DNA from: SHVZ01 sp041906305
GTDB taxonomy: Bacteria; Pseudomonadota; Alphaproteobacteria; SHVZ01
Length of the DNA: 64,000 nt
Assembly (NCBI GenBank): GCA_041906305.1
Contig: JAYRJL010000001.1
Location: 620,001 to 684,000 of the forward strand
Direction: 5' to 3'
A program made the translations under genes and the position numbers. The notes below the pieces were generated by a model that was not told the DNA's origin, searched no databases, and was given only the letters and a program-made list of their open reading frames with translations. Below are positions 16,559 through 24,581 of the stretch, in pieces; the stretch's first letter is position 1, and each line of letters opens with the position of its first letter.

Positions 16559-17352
16559 GCGCCGGGCTTCCGGCCGACGAAGTAGATGGCGTCGCCGGTG
16601 TCGGTCATCTTGGCGGCGCCTTCGGTCGAGATCCACCGCGAGAAGATCGTCTCGAAGCGGTTGAGAAAACCGTCGACGATCTTGCGGTCCGGCCGCAGCG
16701 GGTGACCGGTGTCGTAGTGCGACGCGATCTCCACGGCGGTCTCCAGGTGATCGAAGTACTTGTCGTGGAAGATGAAGACGCCACCCGGAACCAGCAGGTT
16801 CCAGACGTTGTCGAAGATCTTACGTACGTCGATGCAGTGCTCGATGACGTTGATCAGGATGACGAGGTCGTACTTCTGCTCGACCTGCATGTCCTCGATC
16901 GGCATCGCGTGCAGCTTCGCGACCGGCTCGGTATCGCCGTCGAGGCGCCGCAGCTTCATGTCGGTATAGGCGCAGTTCGGCAGCTCGAGATACCGCTCGA
17001 TCAGCGGATCAAGCAGCTCGATCGTCTCGACCTTCACCGTCGAAACCGCGACTCGCATGTTCGAGAAAGGGCCGCACCCGAGCTCGATCCCGCGCTTGAA
17101 GGGGCGGTCGCGGAGCATGAAGAAGTAATCGAACAGGGCGTAGTGGTGCGTGTTGCGGTCTTCGATCGCGCCTCGCCACAGGTTGAGCCAGCCGTTGGCC
17201 TCGGCTTCCTGGGCCAGTTTCCAGCGCTCCCGCGAGACCGCGACGACGCCGCTGTCGGCGGTCAGGAACTCTTTGTCATTGACCGTCATCAGGCGCTCGC
17301 GCGCCTGTTCGCCGGTCAGCGTCTGGAAATCCCGGGTGACGAAGGACGGCAT
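16555..17352 (-). CDS. Class I SAM-dependent methyltransferase
   Basis: The product (265 aa) carries a Rossmann methyltransferase fold. Motif I is GIELGCGPFSNMRVA near residue 80; the acidic loop is VETIELLDP. Motif post-II is YDLVILINVIEHCIDV, which also contains the HCI-type pattern of ubiquinone/glycan methyltransferases; LVPGGVFIFHDKYFD is next. The N-terminal 65 residues (MPSFVTRDFQTLTGEQARER) are not assigned. ATG 17352 follows GAGGGG and lies 8 bp after the DenD-like gene stop, so it is the last gene of the glpD operon. The acceptor is unknown; a sugar, lipid or small metabolite are all possible. Confidence 0.8.
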   Translation of the reverse strand: MPSFVTRDFQTLTGEQARERLMTVNDKEFLTADSGVVAVSRERWKLAQEAEANGWLNLWRGAIEDRNTHHYALFDYFFMLRDRPFKRGIELGCGPFSNMRVAVSTVKVETIELLDPLIERYLELPNCAYTDMKLRRLDGDTEPVAKLHAMPIEDMQVEQKYDLVILINVIEHCIDVRKIFDNVWNLLVPGGVFIFHDKYFDHLETAVEIASHYDTGHPLRPDRKIVDGFLNRFETIFSRWISTEGAAKMTDTGDAIYFVGRKPGA

Positions 17353-17360
17353 AGGGCCCC

Positions 17361-18341
17361 TCAGGCTGCCTTCACCATGTCCTCGTCGATGAAGGCCTTG
17401 ATGATTTCTTCGATATCGGTGTCGGGCTTGAAGCCGAGGCGCTTCGCCTTCTCCCACCCGACCGTGCCGGGCCAGGTCGCGACGATCTTCTGGATCGTCG
17501 GATCGGGGATCCAGTCGATGCGGCCGACCGGTTCCGGCCCGGCCAGCTTCTCCATCGCCTTGACGATCTCGTCAATAGAATAAGTGATGGCCGGCAGGTT
17601 GCACGACCGCCACGGCCCCCAGGCCTCGCCCGGCAGTTCGTGCGCGTGGATGAAGGCATCGATCGTGCGGCGCGGCGAGAGGAACGCCATCTTGACGTCG
17701 CGCGTCACCGGGCAGACCGCGCGCGTCCCCTGCAGCGGGTCGCGGACGATCGAGGAGGCGAAGGTCGACGCCGCCTTGTTGGGCTTGCCCGGACGGACGA
17801 AGATCGTCGGAAGCTTGAGCGACCGGCCGTCGATGAAGCCCTTCCTCGAGTAGTCGTTGATCAGCAGCTCGCCGATGGTCTTCTGCACGCCGTAGCTGGT
17901 CTGCGGCGTCTGCGGCGTCGCGTCGTCGATCGACTTGTTGAACTCGCCGCCGTAGGTCGCGAGGCTGGACGTGAAGACGATCCGCGGCGTGTGCGGCAGC
18001 TTCCGCATCGTGTCGAGCACGGCGAGCGTACCGTCGAGGTTCACATGGTATCCCAGATCGAAATCCGCCTCGGCACCGGCGCTGACGACGCCCGCTAGGT
18101 GGAAGACGCTGTCCGTCTCCTCGTCGATCAGCCTGCTCATCAGCGCCTTGTCGGCAACGTCGCCGGTCGCGGTCGAGAAGCGCTTGTCCTTCGGGGCCTC
18201 CGGCTCGACCACGTCGAACAGGGTCACCTTGGTGATCGCCTCGGGCTTGCCGGAGCGCCCCGTGAGCGTAACGTTGCCGGCGAGTCGCTGCGAGAGCTTC
18301 TTGCCGAGAAAGCCGGCGGCGCCGGTGATGACGACCTTCAT
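17361..18341 (-). CDS. NAD-dependent epimerase/dehydratase, D-erythronate dehydrogenase (DenD)-like
   Basis: This 326-aa extended-SDR protein has the N-terminal motif VVITGAAGFLGKKL and the catalytic YGVQK near residue 155, after FTSSLATYGGEF. The whole-protein pattern (LSPRRTIDAFIHAHELP, VGRIDWIPDPTIQKIV) recalls the DenD group, which oxidises D-erythronate at C2 in four-carbon sugar-acid catabolism; some relatives act on other tetronates or on nucleotide sugars. ATG 18341 follows GAGGAG and overlaps the glpD stop by 4 nt, so it is coupled to glpD. The kinase and decarboxylating enzymes usually encoded with denD are not seen here, so the assignment is moderate. Confidence 0.78.
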   Translation of the reverse strand: MKVVITGAAGFLGKKLSQRLAGNVTLTGRSGKPEAITKVTLFDVVEPEAPKDKRFSTATGDVADKALMSRLIDEETDSVFHLAGVVSAGAEADFDLGYHVNLDGTLAVLDTMRKLPHTPRIVFTSSLATYGGEFNKSIDDATPQTPQTSYGVQKTIGELLINDYSRKGFIDGRSLKLPTIFVRPGKPNKAASTFASSIVRDPLQGTRAVCPVTRDVKMAFLSPRRTIDAFIHAHELPGEAWGPWRSCNLPAITYSIDEIVKAMEKLAGPEPVGRIDWIPDPTIQKIVATWPGTVGWEKAKRLGFKPDTDIEEIIKAFIDEDMVKAA

Positions 18342-19852
18342 GGACTTCTCCTCGTGAACCAGTCGGCGATGCCCGCCTTCGCCTCGGCCGAGAGATGCAG
18401 GCCGAGCTTGGAGCGTCGCCACAAGACGTCGTCGGGCATCCTCGCCCATTCGCGCTCGGCCAGATAGGCGAGTTCGCGCTCGGTGAAACCGAGTCCGAAG
18501 TCGTGGCCGAGGTCGCCGGCCGATCCGGCATCGCCGACCAGCCGATCGACCTCCGTGCCATAGGCTCGGGCGAGCCGCCGCGGGTTCGGAAGCCAGGGCA
18601 GGCGCTGCTGCAGGTCGGCGAGGAAAGCCTCGAAGTCCGCGTTCGGCATGGCCCCGCCGGGAAGCGGCGCGCTGCCGGTCCAGGCCTTCTCGCCGCACCT
18701 GAGGTGCGGCAGCAACCGGTCGAGCGCGTGCTCGGCGAGCTTGCGGAAGGTGGTGATCTTGCCGCCGAAGACCGACAGCAGCGGCGTGCCGCCGGTCGAG
18801 TCCAGATCGAGGTCGAAGGCGTAGTCGCGCGTGACCTGGGATGCCTCGACGTCGGCATCGTCGTGCAGGGGCCGAACGCCGGCATAGGTCCAGATCACGT
18901 CCTCGGGCGCCACGCGCGAGCGGAAGTGCCGGGTGACGACGTCGCAGAGATAGGTGGTCTCGGCCGGGGAGATCGCGACCGACGCCGGATCGCCGGTGAA
19001 CGGCTCGTCGGTGGTGCCGATCAGGCTGAAGCGACCTTCGTAGGGAAGCACGAAGACGATGCGGCGATCCTCGTTCTGCAGGATATAGGCCTGCTCGCCG
19101 TCATGGATCCGGGGCACGACGATGTGGCTGCCCTTGATCAGGCGCACGCGCTTCGGGCTGTTGGTGCGCAGCACCTGGCCCATCACGTCGTTGACCCAGG
19201 GGCCGGCGGCGTTGACCAGTGCGCGCGCCTGAACGACGTGCGGGGCGCCGGCTTCGTCCACGAGACGGACATGCCAGGCGCCGCCTTCGCGCTTCGCCTC
19301 GACGCAGCGCGTACGCGTGCGGATCTCGGCGCCGCGGTCGGCTGCGTCGCGCGCGTTCAGCACGACCAGCCGCGCGTCGTCGACCCAGCAGTCGGCGTAG
19401 ACGAAGGCGCGCGAAATGTCGGAGGCGAGCGGATAGCCGAAGGGATGGGTGCGCGTGTCGATCCCATACGACCCTGGCAGGCGCTCGCGGCCGCCGAGAT
19501 GGTCATAGAGGAAGAGGCCCATCCGGATCATCCAGGCGGGCCGGAGGTGCGGCCGGTGCGGCAGCACGAAGGACAGCGGCCTGACCAGGTGCGGCGCCAG
19601 CTTCAGCAGCACCTCGCGCTCGATCAGCGCCTCCCGCACCAGCCGGAACTCGTACTGCTCGAGGTACCGGAGCCCGCCGTGGATGAGCTTGGAAGAGGCG
19701 GAGGAGGTCGCCGAGGCGAGGTCGCGGGCCTCGACCACCAGGCATTTGAGGCCACGGCCCTGCGCGTCGCGGGCGATGCCCACGCCGTTGATCCCGCCGC
19801 CGATGACCAGAAGGTCGTACACCCGTTGCCCCGAAAAGAAAGCGCGCAGCAT
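18338..19852 (-). CDS. glpD: Aerobic glycerol-3-phosphate dehydrogenase
   Basis: The product (504 aa) is an FAD enzyme that oxidises sn-glycerol 3-phosphate to dihydroxyacetone phosphate at the inner membrane, feeding electrons to quinone. The FAD-binding GGGINGVGIARDAQGR is near residue 15, SSASSKLIHGGLRYLEQYEF follows, and the C-terminal DAO-type domain ends with the helical cap (DFGLGFTERELAYLAE). Start ATG 19852 gives the N terminus closest to known GlpD (RVYDLLVIGGG); earlier ATGs extend past it. It is divergent from glpK over 38 bp and overlaps the next gene by 4 nt. Confidence 0.95.
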   Translation of the reverse strand: MLRAFFSGQRVYDLLVIGGGINGVGIARDAQGRGLKCLVVEARDLASATSSASSKLIHGGLRYLEQYEFRLVREALIEREVLLKLAPHLVRPLSFVLPHRPHLRPAWMIRMGLFLYDHLGGRERLPGSYGIDTRTHPFGYPLASDISRAFVYADCWVDDARLVVLNARDAADRGAEIRTRTRCVEAKREGGAWHVRLVDEAGAPHVVQARALVNAAGPWVNDVMGQVLRTNSPKRVRLIKGSHIVVPRIHDGEQAYILQNEDRRIVFVLPYEGRFSLIGTTDEPFTGDPASVAISPAETTYLCDVVTRHFRSRVAPEDVIWTYAGVRPLHDDADVEASQVTRDYAFDLDLDSTGGTPLLSVFGGKITTFRKLAEHALDRLLPHLRCGEKAWTGSAPLPGGAMPNADFEAFLADLQQRLPWLPNPRRLARAYGTEVDRLVGDAGSAGDLGHDFGLGFTERELAYLAEREWARMPDDVLWRRSKLGLHLSAEAKAGIADWFTRRSP

Positions 19853-19890
19853 AATCGCCCGTAACGAAAATGCCATGCTGAGGAGGCGTG

Positions 19891-21378
19891 ATGCCGGCGA
19901 AGGCGATCCTGGCGATCGATCAGGGGACGACCAGCACACGGGCGATGATCTTCGACGCCCGGGGCGGTGTGCTCGCCCGCGCGCAAGCCGAGCTCCGCCA
20001 GCACTTCCCGGCGGAGGGATGGGTCGAGCACGATCCCGAGGACATCTGGCGTGACACGCTTCAGGTCTGCCGGGACGCCCTGTCCAAGGCGACCCTCGGC
20101 GCGAAGGACGTGGCCGCCATCGGCATCACCAATCAGCGCGAGACGACGGTCGTGTGGGAGCGGGCGACGGGCCGGCCGATCCACCGGGCGATCGTCTGGC
20201 AGGACCGCCGGACGGCCGAGGCCTGCCGGAAGCTCGAGGCGGTCCACGGGCTCGCCGTGGCGGCCAAGACCGGCCTGGTCATCGACGCGTACTTCTCCGC
20301 CTCCAAGATCGCCTGGATCCTCGACCATGTTCCCGGCGCGCGCGCGCGGGCCGAGGCGGGCGAGCTTGCCTTCGGCACGATCGATTGCTTCCTTCTCTGG
20401 CGGCTGACCGGCGGCAAGAGCCACCGAACCGACGCGACGAACGCGGCGCGCACGCTGCTCTACGACATCCGTGCGCAGGCCTGGGACGACGAGCTTCTGA
20501 AGCTGTTCGACGTGCCGCGGGCGATGCTGCCGGAGGTGCTCGACAACGCCGCCGAGTTCGGCATGACCGACGCGGCGCTGCTGGGAGCGTCGATCCCCGT
20601 CGCCGGCATGGCAGGCGATCAGCAGGCGGCGACCGTCGGCCAGGTCTGCTTCGAGGCCGGGCAGATCAAGTCTACCTACGGCACCGGCTGCTTCGCCTTG
20701 CTGAACACCGGCTCGACCTTCGTGCCTTCGAAGAACCGGCTGCTGACCACGATCGCCTATCGCCTGGGCGGCCGCGCGACCTATGCGCTGGAGGGCAGCA
20801 TCTTCGCCGCCGGGTCGACGATCCAGTGGCTTCGCGACGGCCTCAAGCTGATCAAGTCCGCCGGCGAGACGGAGGCGCTCGCGCGAGGTGGCGCCGGCAC
20901 CGGCAACGTCTACCTGGTGCCGGCCTTCACCGGCCTCGGCGCGCCGTACTGGGACCCGTTTGCACGCGGCGCGATCATGGGGCTCACGCGCGACACGGGC
21001 ATCGCCGACATCGTCCGCGCCGGCCTCGAAGCCGTCTGCTACCAGACCGGCGACCTCATGGGCGCGATGGCCGACGATTTCGGCAAGGCGCCGACCACGC
21101 TCCGCGTCGATGGCGGCATGACCGTCAACGACTGGGTGATGCAGCGTCTCGCCGATCTCCTCGGCGTTCCGGTGGAGCGTCCGGTGGTGACCGAGACCAC
21201 GGCCCTCGGCGCCGCATTCCTCGCCGGTCTCCAGGTCGGCGTGTTTCCGTCGCTCGAGGCGTTGACCGCGATCTGGGCCCGCGATCGCCGCTTCGAGCCC
21301 GCGATGGAGAAGGAGGAACGGGACCGTCGGCGCCAGGGTTGGATCGATGCGGTGCGCCGCGTCAGGAGCGAGAATTGA
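19891..21378 (+). CDS. glpK: Glycerol kinase
   Basis: This 495-aa FGGY-family kinase phosphorylates glycerol with ATP to sn-glycerol 3-phosphate, the substrate of GlpD encoded divergently next to it. Landmarks are AILAIDQGTTSTRAM at the N terminus, ITNQRETTVVWERATGRPIHRAIVWQDRRT, STYGTGCFALLNTG (FGGY ATP loop) and LRVDGGMTVNDWVMQRLADLLG. AGGAGG at 19881-19886 lies 4 nt before ATG 19891; a GTG three bases earlier is too close to it. No glycerol facilitator (glpF) or GlpR regulator is in the window. Its stop overlaps the greB start. Confidence 0.96.
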   Translation: MPAKAILAIDQGTTSTRAMIFDARGGVLARAQAELRQHFPAEGWVEHDPEDIWRDTLQVCRDALSKATLGAKDVAAIGITNQRETTVVWERATGRPIHRAIVWQDRRTAEACRKLEAVHGLAVAAKTGLVIDAYFSASKIAWILDHVPGARARAEAGELAFGTIDCFLLWRLTGGKSHRTDATNAARTLLYDIRAQAWDDELLKLFDVPRAMLPEVLDNAAEFGMTDAALLGASIPVAGMAGDQQAATVGQVCFEAGQIKSTYGTGCFALLNTGSTFVPSKNRLLTTIAYRLGGRATYALEGSIFAAGSTIQWLRDGLKLIKSAGETEALARGGAGTGNVYLVPAFTGLGAPYWDPFARGAIMGLTRDTGIADIVRAGLEAVCYQTGDLMGAMADDFGKAPTTLRVDGGMTVNDWVMQRLADLLGVPVERPVVTETTALGAAFLAGLQVGVFPSLEALTAIWARDRRFEPAMEKEERDRRRQGWIDAVRRVRSEN

Positions 21379-21929
21379 GCAAGGCCTTCACCAAGGAAAG
21401 CGACGACGTCGAGGAAGACGAGCTCGAAGGCGCCGAGCCGCTGCCGACGGGCGTGAAGAACTACATCACGCCGGAAGGCCTCCTTCGGCTGCAGGACGAG
21501 TTCAGGCAGCTCAAGCAGGTCGAGCGGCCCAAGGTGGTCGAGATCGTGTCGTGGGCCGCGGGCAACGGCGACCGGTCCGAGAACGGCGACTATCTCTACG
21601 GCAAGAAGCGCCTGCGCGAGATCGACAAGCGGCTGCGGTTTCTCACCAAGCGCCTGGAGGTCGCGGAGGTGGTCGATCCCGCGCGCCAGACGAATCGATC
21701 TCAGGTGTTCTTCGGCGCCACCGTGACGTATGCCGACTCGAAGGATCGCGAGCGAACGGTACGGATCGTCGGCGTCGACGAGGTGCGCCACGACCAGGGC
21801 GAGATCAGCTGGCTGTCGCCGGTGGCCCGCGCGCTCCTGAAGGCGCGAGTGGGCGACTCGGTCGAGGTCCGGACGCCGACAGGCCCCGAGCCCGTCGAGG
21901 TCGTCCGGATCAATTATGACAATGCTTGA
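21375..21929 (+). CDS. greB: Transcription elongation factor GreB
   Basis: The product (184 aa) should stimulate RNA cleavage in backtracked RNA polymerase. The GreA/GreB N-terminal coiled coil is evident: NYITPEGLLRLQDEFRQLKQVERPKVVEIVSWAAGNGDRSENGDYLYGKK contains the conserved acidic tip (D-x-SENGDY) and the GreB-type YGKKRLREIDKR. The C-terminal FKBP-like domain includes GATVTYAD and EISWLSPVARALLKARVGD. The N terminus (SKAFTKESDDVEEDELE) is an acidic extension. TTG 21375 is preceded by AGGAG and overlaps the glpK stop (TTGA), so translation is coupled to glycerol kinase. Confidence 0.93.
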   Translation: MSKAFTKESDDVEEDELEGAEPLPTGVKNYITPEGLLRLQDEFRQLKQVERPKVVEIVSWAAGNGDRSENGDYLYGKKRLREIDKRLRFLTKRLEVAEVVDPARQTNRSQVFFGATVTYADSKDRERTVRIVGVDEVRHDQGEISWLSPVARALLKARVGDSVEVRTPTGPEPVEVVRINYDNA

Positions 21930-22086
21930 CCTTTTGGGAAGGTTTAGGTCTTGCGCAAGTGCCTCGGGTGCGTTCTTCTGATCCGGATAATACTGCGGAC
22001 CGTGGTCTGAGGCCGAAATCCCGGGCGCTCCAAAGTAAAGTCCGCTGCAGAGCAAGCAGCGCTAGTCCCTCGATCCGGAGTCAGCC
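21930..22086 (+). promoter_or_regulatory. Leader region of the cold-shock gene
   Basis: This 157-bp gap holds the csp promoter and probable 5' leader. It contains the palindrome CTTGCGCAAG (21952-21961) and a small ACCTT/AAGGT hairpin just after greB. Cold-shock mRNAs often have a long leader that folds differently with temperature. I could not identify a convincing -35/-10 pair, although GATAAT occurs at 21986. Confidence 0.35.
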
Positions 22087-22296
22087 ATGCCGACCGGCAC
22101 AGTCAAGTGGTTCAACAGCACCAAGGGTTACGGTTTCATCCAGCCTGAGGGCGGCGGAGCCGACGTCTTCGTCCACATTTCGGCCGTCGAGCGGGCCGGG
22201 ATGCGGACGCTGAACGAAGGTCAGAAGGTCTCGTTCGAGGTCCAGCAGGACCCGAAGCGCGGCAAGTCCTCTGCCGAGAACCTGAAGGCCGTCTGA
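22087..22296 (+). CDS. Cold-shock domain protein (CspA family)
   Basis: This 69-aa single-domain protein binds single-stranded RNA/DNA and melts mRNA structure, usually in the cold or in stationary phase. The RNP1 motif KGYGFIQP and RNP2 motif VFVHIS are intact, and the start GTVKWFNSTKGYG is typical. The C terminus (KRGKSSAENLKAV) matches the alphaproteobacterial short form. CGGAG precedes the ATG. It stands alone, with a structured leader upstream and a strong hairpin 15 nt downstream. Confidence 0.96.
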   Translation: MPTGTVKWFNSTKGYGFIQPEGGGADVFVHISAVERAGMRTLNEGQKVSFEVQQDPKRGKSSAENLKAV

Positions 22297-22310
22297 ACGG
22301 ACGTACCCGA

Positions 22311-22336
22311 GCGAAGCCGCGTCCGCGCGGCTTCGC
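22311..22336 (+). terminator. Strong hairpin downstream of the cold-shock gene
   Basis: An uninterrupted 11-bp stem (GCGAAGCCGCG / CGCGGCTTCGC) with a TCCG tetraloop begins 15 nt after the stop codon. No U-tract follows, so termination may be weak or Rho-dependent, or the hairpin may protect the 3' end of the mRNA. A second small hairpin (CCACC/GGTGG) comes directly after. Confidence 0.6.
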
Positions 22337-22432
22337 CTCCACCTTCCGGTGGATAGAATTCCGCCCGGCACGAGGCGAGAATTCCATGGCCTGGAGAATT
22401 TCCAGGCACCTGAATCGTGTAAAATCAATCTT

Positions 22433-22463
22433 TTGAAGATATTTTGTTAAATTACTTTATTAT
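22433..22463 (+). promoter_or_regulatory. Candidate promoter of the 203-aa orphan gene
   Basis: A notably AT-rich segment (about 22415-22475) interrupts the GC-rich background. TTGAAG (22433-22438) and TATTAT (22458-22463) could be -35 and -10, but the 19-nt spacer is long. TTAG-N7-TTAAC at 22469-22484 resembles a degenerate CtrA box. The call rests on base composition and weak motif fit. Confidence 0.35.
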
Positions 22464-22539
22464 CTGAATTAGGGGTTTCTTAACGCCGGTGGCCTGACAC
22501 TGGCCCTGTGGATGGATTGAGCCTCAAGGAGGCACGGTC

Positions 22540-23151
22540 ATGTTCGGTTCGAAATCTGGCGCTGCTGACGACAAGAAGCAGAAGGAAGCCGAGGCGGAAG
22601 CCCGCAAGGTCGAGGCGATCAAGGTGTCGATCGTCCAGGCGGTCGACGGCATGCGCGCCTTCGCTCTGGCCCCTGCGCCCGACAAGTGCGAAGCCGCCGC
22701 CAAGCGCATCACCGAGATGCTCAAGAACCCGAAGGCGCCCAAGGATTTCGTCAAGCTGATGCGGGATCGCTCGGATGACCTGCTCAAGAGCTGCTTCATG
22801 AAGGCGGCCAGCGACGCCGCGGCCGGTGCGCTCAACGCCGCCCACCACGACGACAAGGAGCTGCTGGGCAAGAAGATCGGCGAGGCGCGCACGTTCCTGT
22901 CGCGTGCGATCCAGCTCAAGGCGCCGCCCGAGTTCAAGATGGCGTGCAACCGGGCGCTCGAGGCCGCCTCGATGACGGGTTTCGTTCATCACGAGGGCCC
23001 GACCAAGGCCAAGCCCGCCGACTTCGCGCCGAAGCCGGTGGATCGCGCTCACGGCGGCGCACCGATGAAGTTCGAGGAGCGGCGGGCGGCAGCTCCCCTG
23101 GTCGGTCCGGCCAAGGGCGGCGCCCGCCTGATGACGTCGGCTCAGCGCTAG
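22540..23151 (+). CDS. Hypothetical protein, helical, unknown family
   Basis: I do not recognise this 203-aa protein. It has no signal peptide or membrane segment. Residues 10-30 form a charged Lys/Glu/Ala helix (DDKKQKEAEAEARKVEAIK); the middle is predicted helical with three Cys (PDKCEAAAK, LLKSCFMKA, KMACNRAL); the C-terminal ~60 residues are Pro/Ala/Lys-rich and probably disordered. The coding sequence has a very strong ribosome site (AAGGAGG, 8 nt before ATG) and sits behind an AT-rich promoter region, so high expression is expected. Its stop overlaps the convergent YjbR gene stop. Confidence 0.8.
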   Translation: MFGSKSGAADDKKQKEAEAEARKVEAIKVSIVQAVDGMRAFALAPAPDKCEAAAKRITEMLKNPKAPKDFVKLMRDRSDDLLKSCFMKAASDAAAGALNAAHHDDKELLGKKIGEARTFLSRAIQLKAPPEFKMACNRALEAASMTGFVHHEGPTKAKPADFAPKPVDRAHGGAPMKFEERRAAAPLVGPAKGGARLMTSAQR

Positions 23152-23495
23152 CTTTCAAGCAGCGCCGCCAGCTTCTTCGGCGCCGTCATCGCGTAGCTGC
23201 GACGGATCAGCAGCTCGACCTCCTTCCAGTCCGGCTTTCCGTCAAGACGCATGCCGACCCAGCCCTTTTGCCCGACATAGGGCGGCACGAAGAACCGCTC
23301 GCCGTCCGCCCCGACGAGCACCTGCTGGCTTCCCTTCGGCGCCTTGAACCAGACCGAAACCCGGCCGTCCCCGCGCTTCTCCATTGCGAAGATCTTGTCC
23401 TTCACGCGGAAGGTCGGATCGCCCCAGGCTTCCTTCTCGGTCGCCTCGGGAAGCGACAGGCAGATCGCCCGCAGACGCCCGATCGGTCTCGCCAC
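23148..23495 (-). CDS. MmcQ/YjbR-family DNA-binding-like protein
   Basis: This 115-aa protein has the compact fold of the MmcQ/YjbR family, which resembles the CyaY fold and has been proposed to bind DNA. Family marks are CLSLPEATEKEAWGDPTFRVKDKIFAM, VSVWFKAPKG and the C-terminal DWKEVELLIRRSYAMTAPKKL. Its exact role is unknown even in well-studied bacteria. It follows the acyltransferase directly (stop of that gene at 23496, start here at 23495), so both are likely cotranscribed. Confidence 0.88.
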   Translation of the reverse strand: MARPIGRLRAICLSLPEATEKEAWGDPTFRVKDKIFAMEKRGDGRVSVWFKAPKGSQQVLVGADGERFFVPPYVGQKGWVGMRLDGKPDWKEVELLIRRSYAMTAPKKLAALLES

Positions 23496-24221
23496 TCAGG
23501 CGCCCGCCGGCTTCGTCTCGATCAGCACATGGGCCGGCGGGTCGTAGGCGAGTAGGCCCTGCTTCTGCTGGGACTTGAGCATCTCGATGCAGGCCTCCGG
23601 CCGGTCGAAGGGCAGGTGCGCCACGCCCTGGCGCGGAAGGTCCCACCACCGAAGCGTCAGGAGGTCGGCGATGAGGGCCTCCGGGAATCGGTAGCGAATG
23701 AGCTTCGCCGGCACGCCGCCGACGATGGCATAGGGCGGCACGTCGTCGACGACCACGGCACCCGCCGCGACGATGGCGCCGTGCCCGATCGTCACCCCGG
23801 ACTTGATGATGCATCCGGCGCCGATCCAGCAGTCGCTGCCGACGACCGTCTCCTGATACTCCTCGAACGAGTTTCTCAGTCCGTAGGGATCGGCTTCCGG
23901 GTACGGATGGAAGTCGTCGCGATACTGGAAGAAATGGCTGCTGAGCCAGCTGGTCGGATGGCCGCCGACACCGACCTGGCACGCGGCCGCGACCTGCGAG
24001 TAGCGTCCGATCGACGTCTTTGCGAAGACGATGCCCGGGTGCACGTACGAATAGCGGCCGACGCTGCAGAAGAAGAGGTTGCCGGACAGCTGCAGCGGCG
24101 GCTCGACCGCTATCCTGCCTTCGACCAGGTTGGCGCCGAGCAAAACGATGCCCGCGGCCTTCAGGGCGGAGTCGTCCATCGGAGGGGGCTGGCCTGCGGA
24201 CGCAGGGCTTTCATGCGCCAT
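23496..24221 (-). CDS. Hexapeptide-repeat (left-handed beta-helix) acyltransferase
   Basis: The product (241 aa) belongs to the XAT/CatB-like left-handed beta-helix family, which transfers acetyl or other acyl groups to a sugar or an antibiotic. The beta-helix is seen as SVGRYSYVHPGIVFAKTSIGRYSQVAAA and, after an inserted loop with GGHPTSWLSSHFF, as VVGSDCWIGAGCIIKSGVTIGHGAIVAAGAVVVDDVPPYAIVGGVPAKLIRYRF. The catalytic His is likely in GGHPTSW. The C-terminal ~50 residues vary. Start ATG 24221 is uncertain; Met15 is possible. The acceptor cannot be told. It is divergent from the gcv operon. Confidence 0.88.
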   Translation of the reverse strand: MAHESPASAGQPPPMDDSALKAAGIVLLGANLVEGRIAVEPPLQLSGNLFFCSVGRYSYVHPGIVFAKTSIGRYSQVAAACQVGVGGHPTSWLSSHFFQYRDDFHPYPEADPYGLRNSFEEYQETVVGSDCWIGAGCIIKSGVTIGHGAIVAAGAVVVDDVPPYAIVGGVPAKLIRYRFPEALIADLLTLRWWDLPRQGVAHLPFDRPEACIEMLKSQQKQGLLAYDPPAHVLIETKPAGA

Positions 24222-24349
24222 GGCGTCCGCACGATATAGGCGAGCCTTCCGGCCGGCAATCGCTGCAGCCCGGCGCGATCGACGTCGGGCGCATGCATTC
24301 TCGCTGATTGACTTTCCACCGGCGGCCCCGCAGGTTGGATCGTCCGTCG

Positions 24350-24530
24350 ATCCCCCGGGGAGAGACCGGCCTCAACAGCCGGCGCCGAAGGAGCAACCGC
24401 CCCGGAAACTCTCAGGCACCCAGGACCCGGGGGAGAGGACGCTCTGGAGAGCAGGCGCGCACCGCGCCTCACCGACGAGGTAAGCCCGCACATCGGGTGA
24501 ATCTTTCAGGTCTCATGACAGAGGGGGCGG
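24350..24530 (+). ncRNA. Tandem glycine riboswitch
   Basis: The 360-bp gap between the acyltransferase and gcvT contains two glycine aptamers in series, separated by a short linker, directly upstream of the glycine-cleavage operon. Aptamer 1 (~24350-24434) shows GGGGAGAG, GCCGAAGGAGCAA and AACTCTCAGGC; aptamer 2 (~24438-24530) shows CTGGAGAGC, ACCGACGAGGTAA, AATCTTTCAGGT and ACAGAGGGGG. These are the core strings of the gcvT riboswitch family. Glycine binding normally turns on expression of the degradation genes. The rest of the gap (24222-24349, 24531-24581) shows nothing else I can identify. Confidence 0.95.
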
Positions 24531-24581
24531 CTTGAGGCGCATTCGCGCTTTGGGTCGCCGCAACCCTGTCGGAGATCCGAA

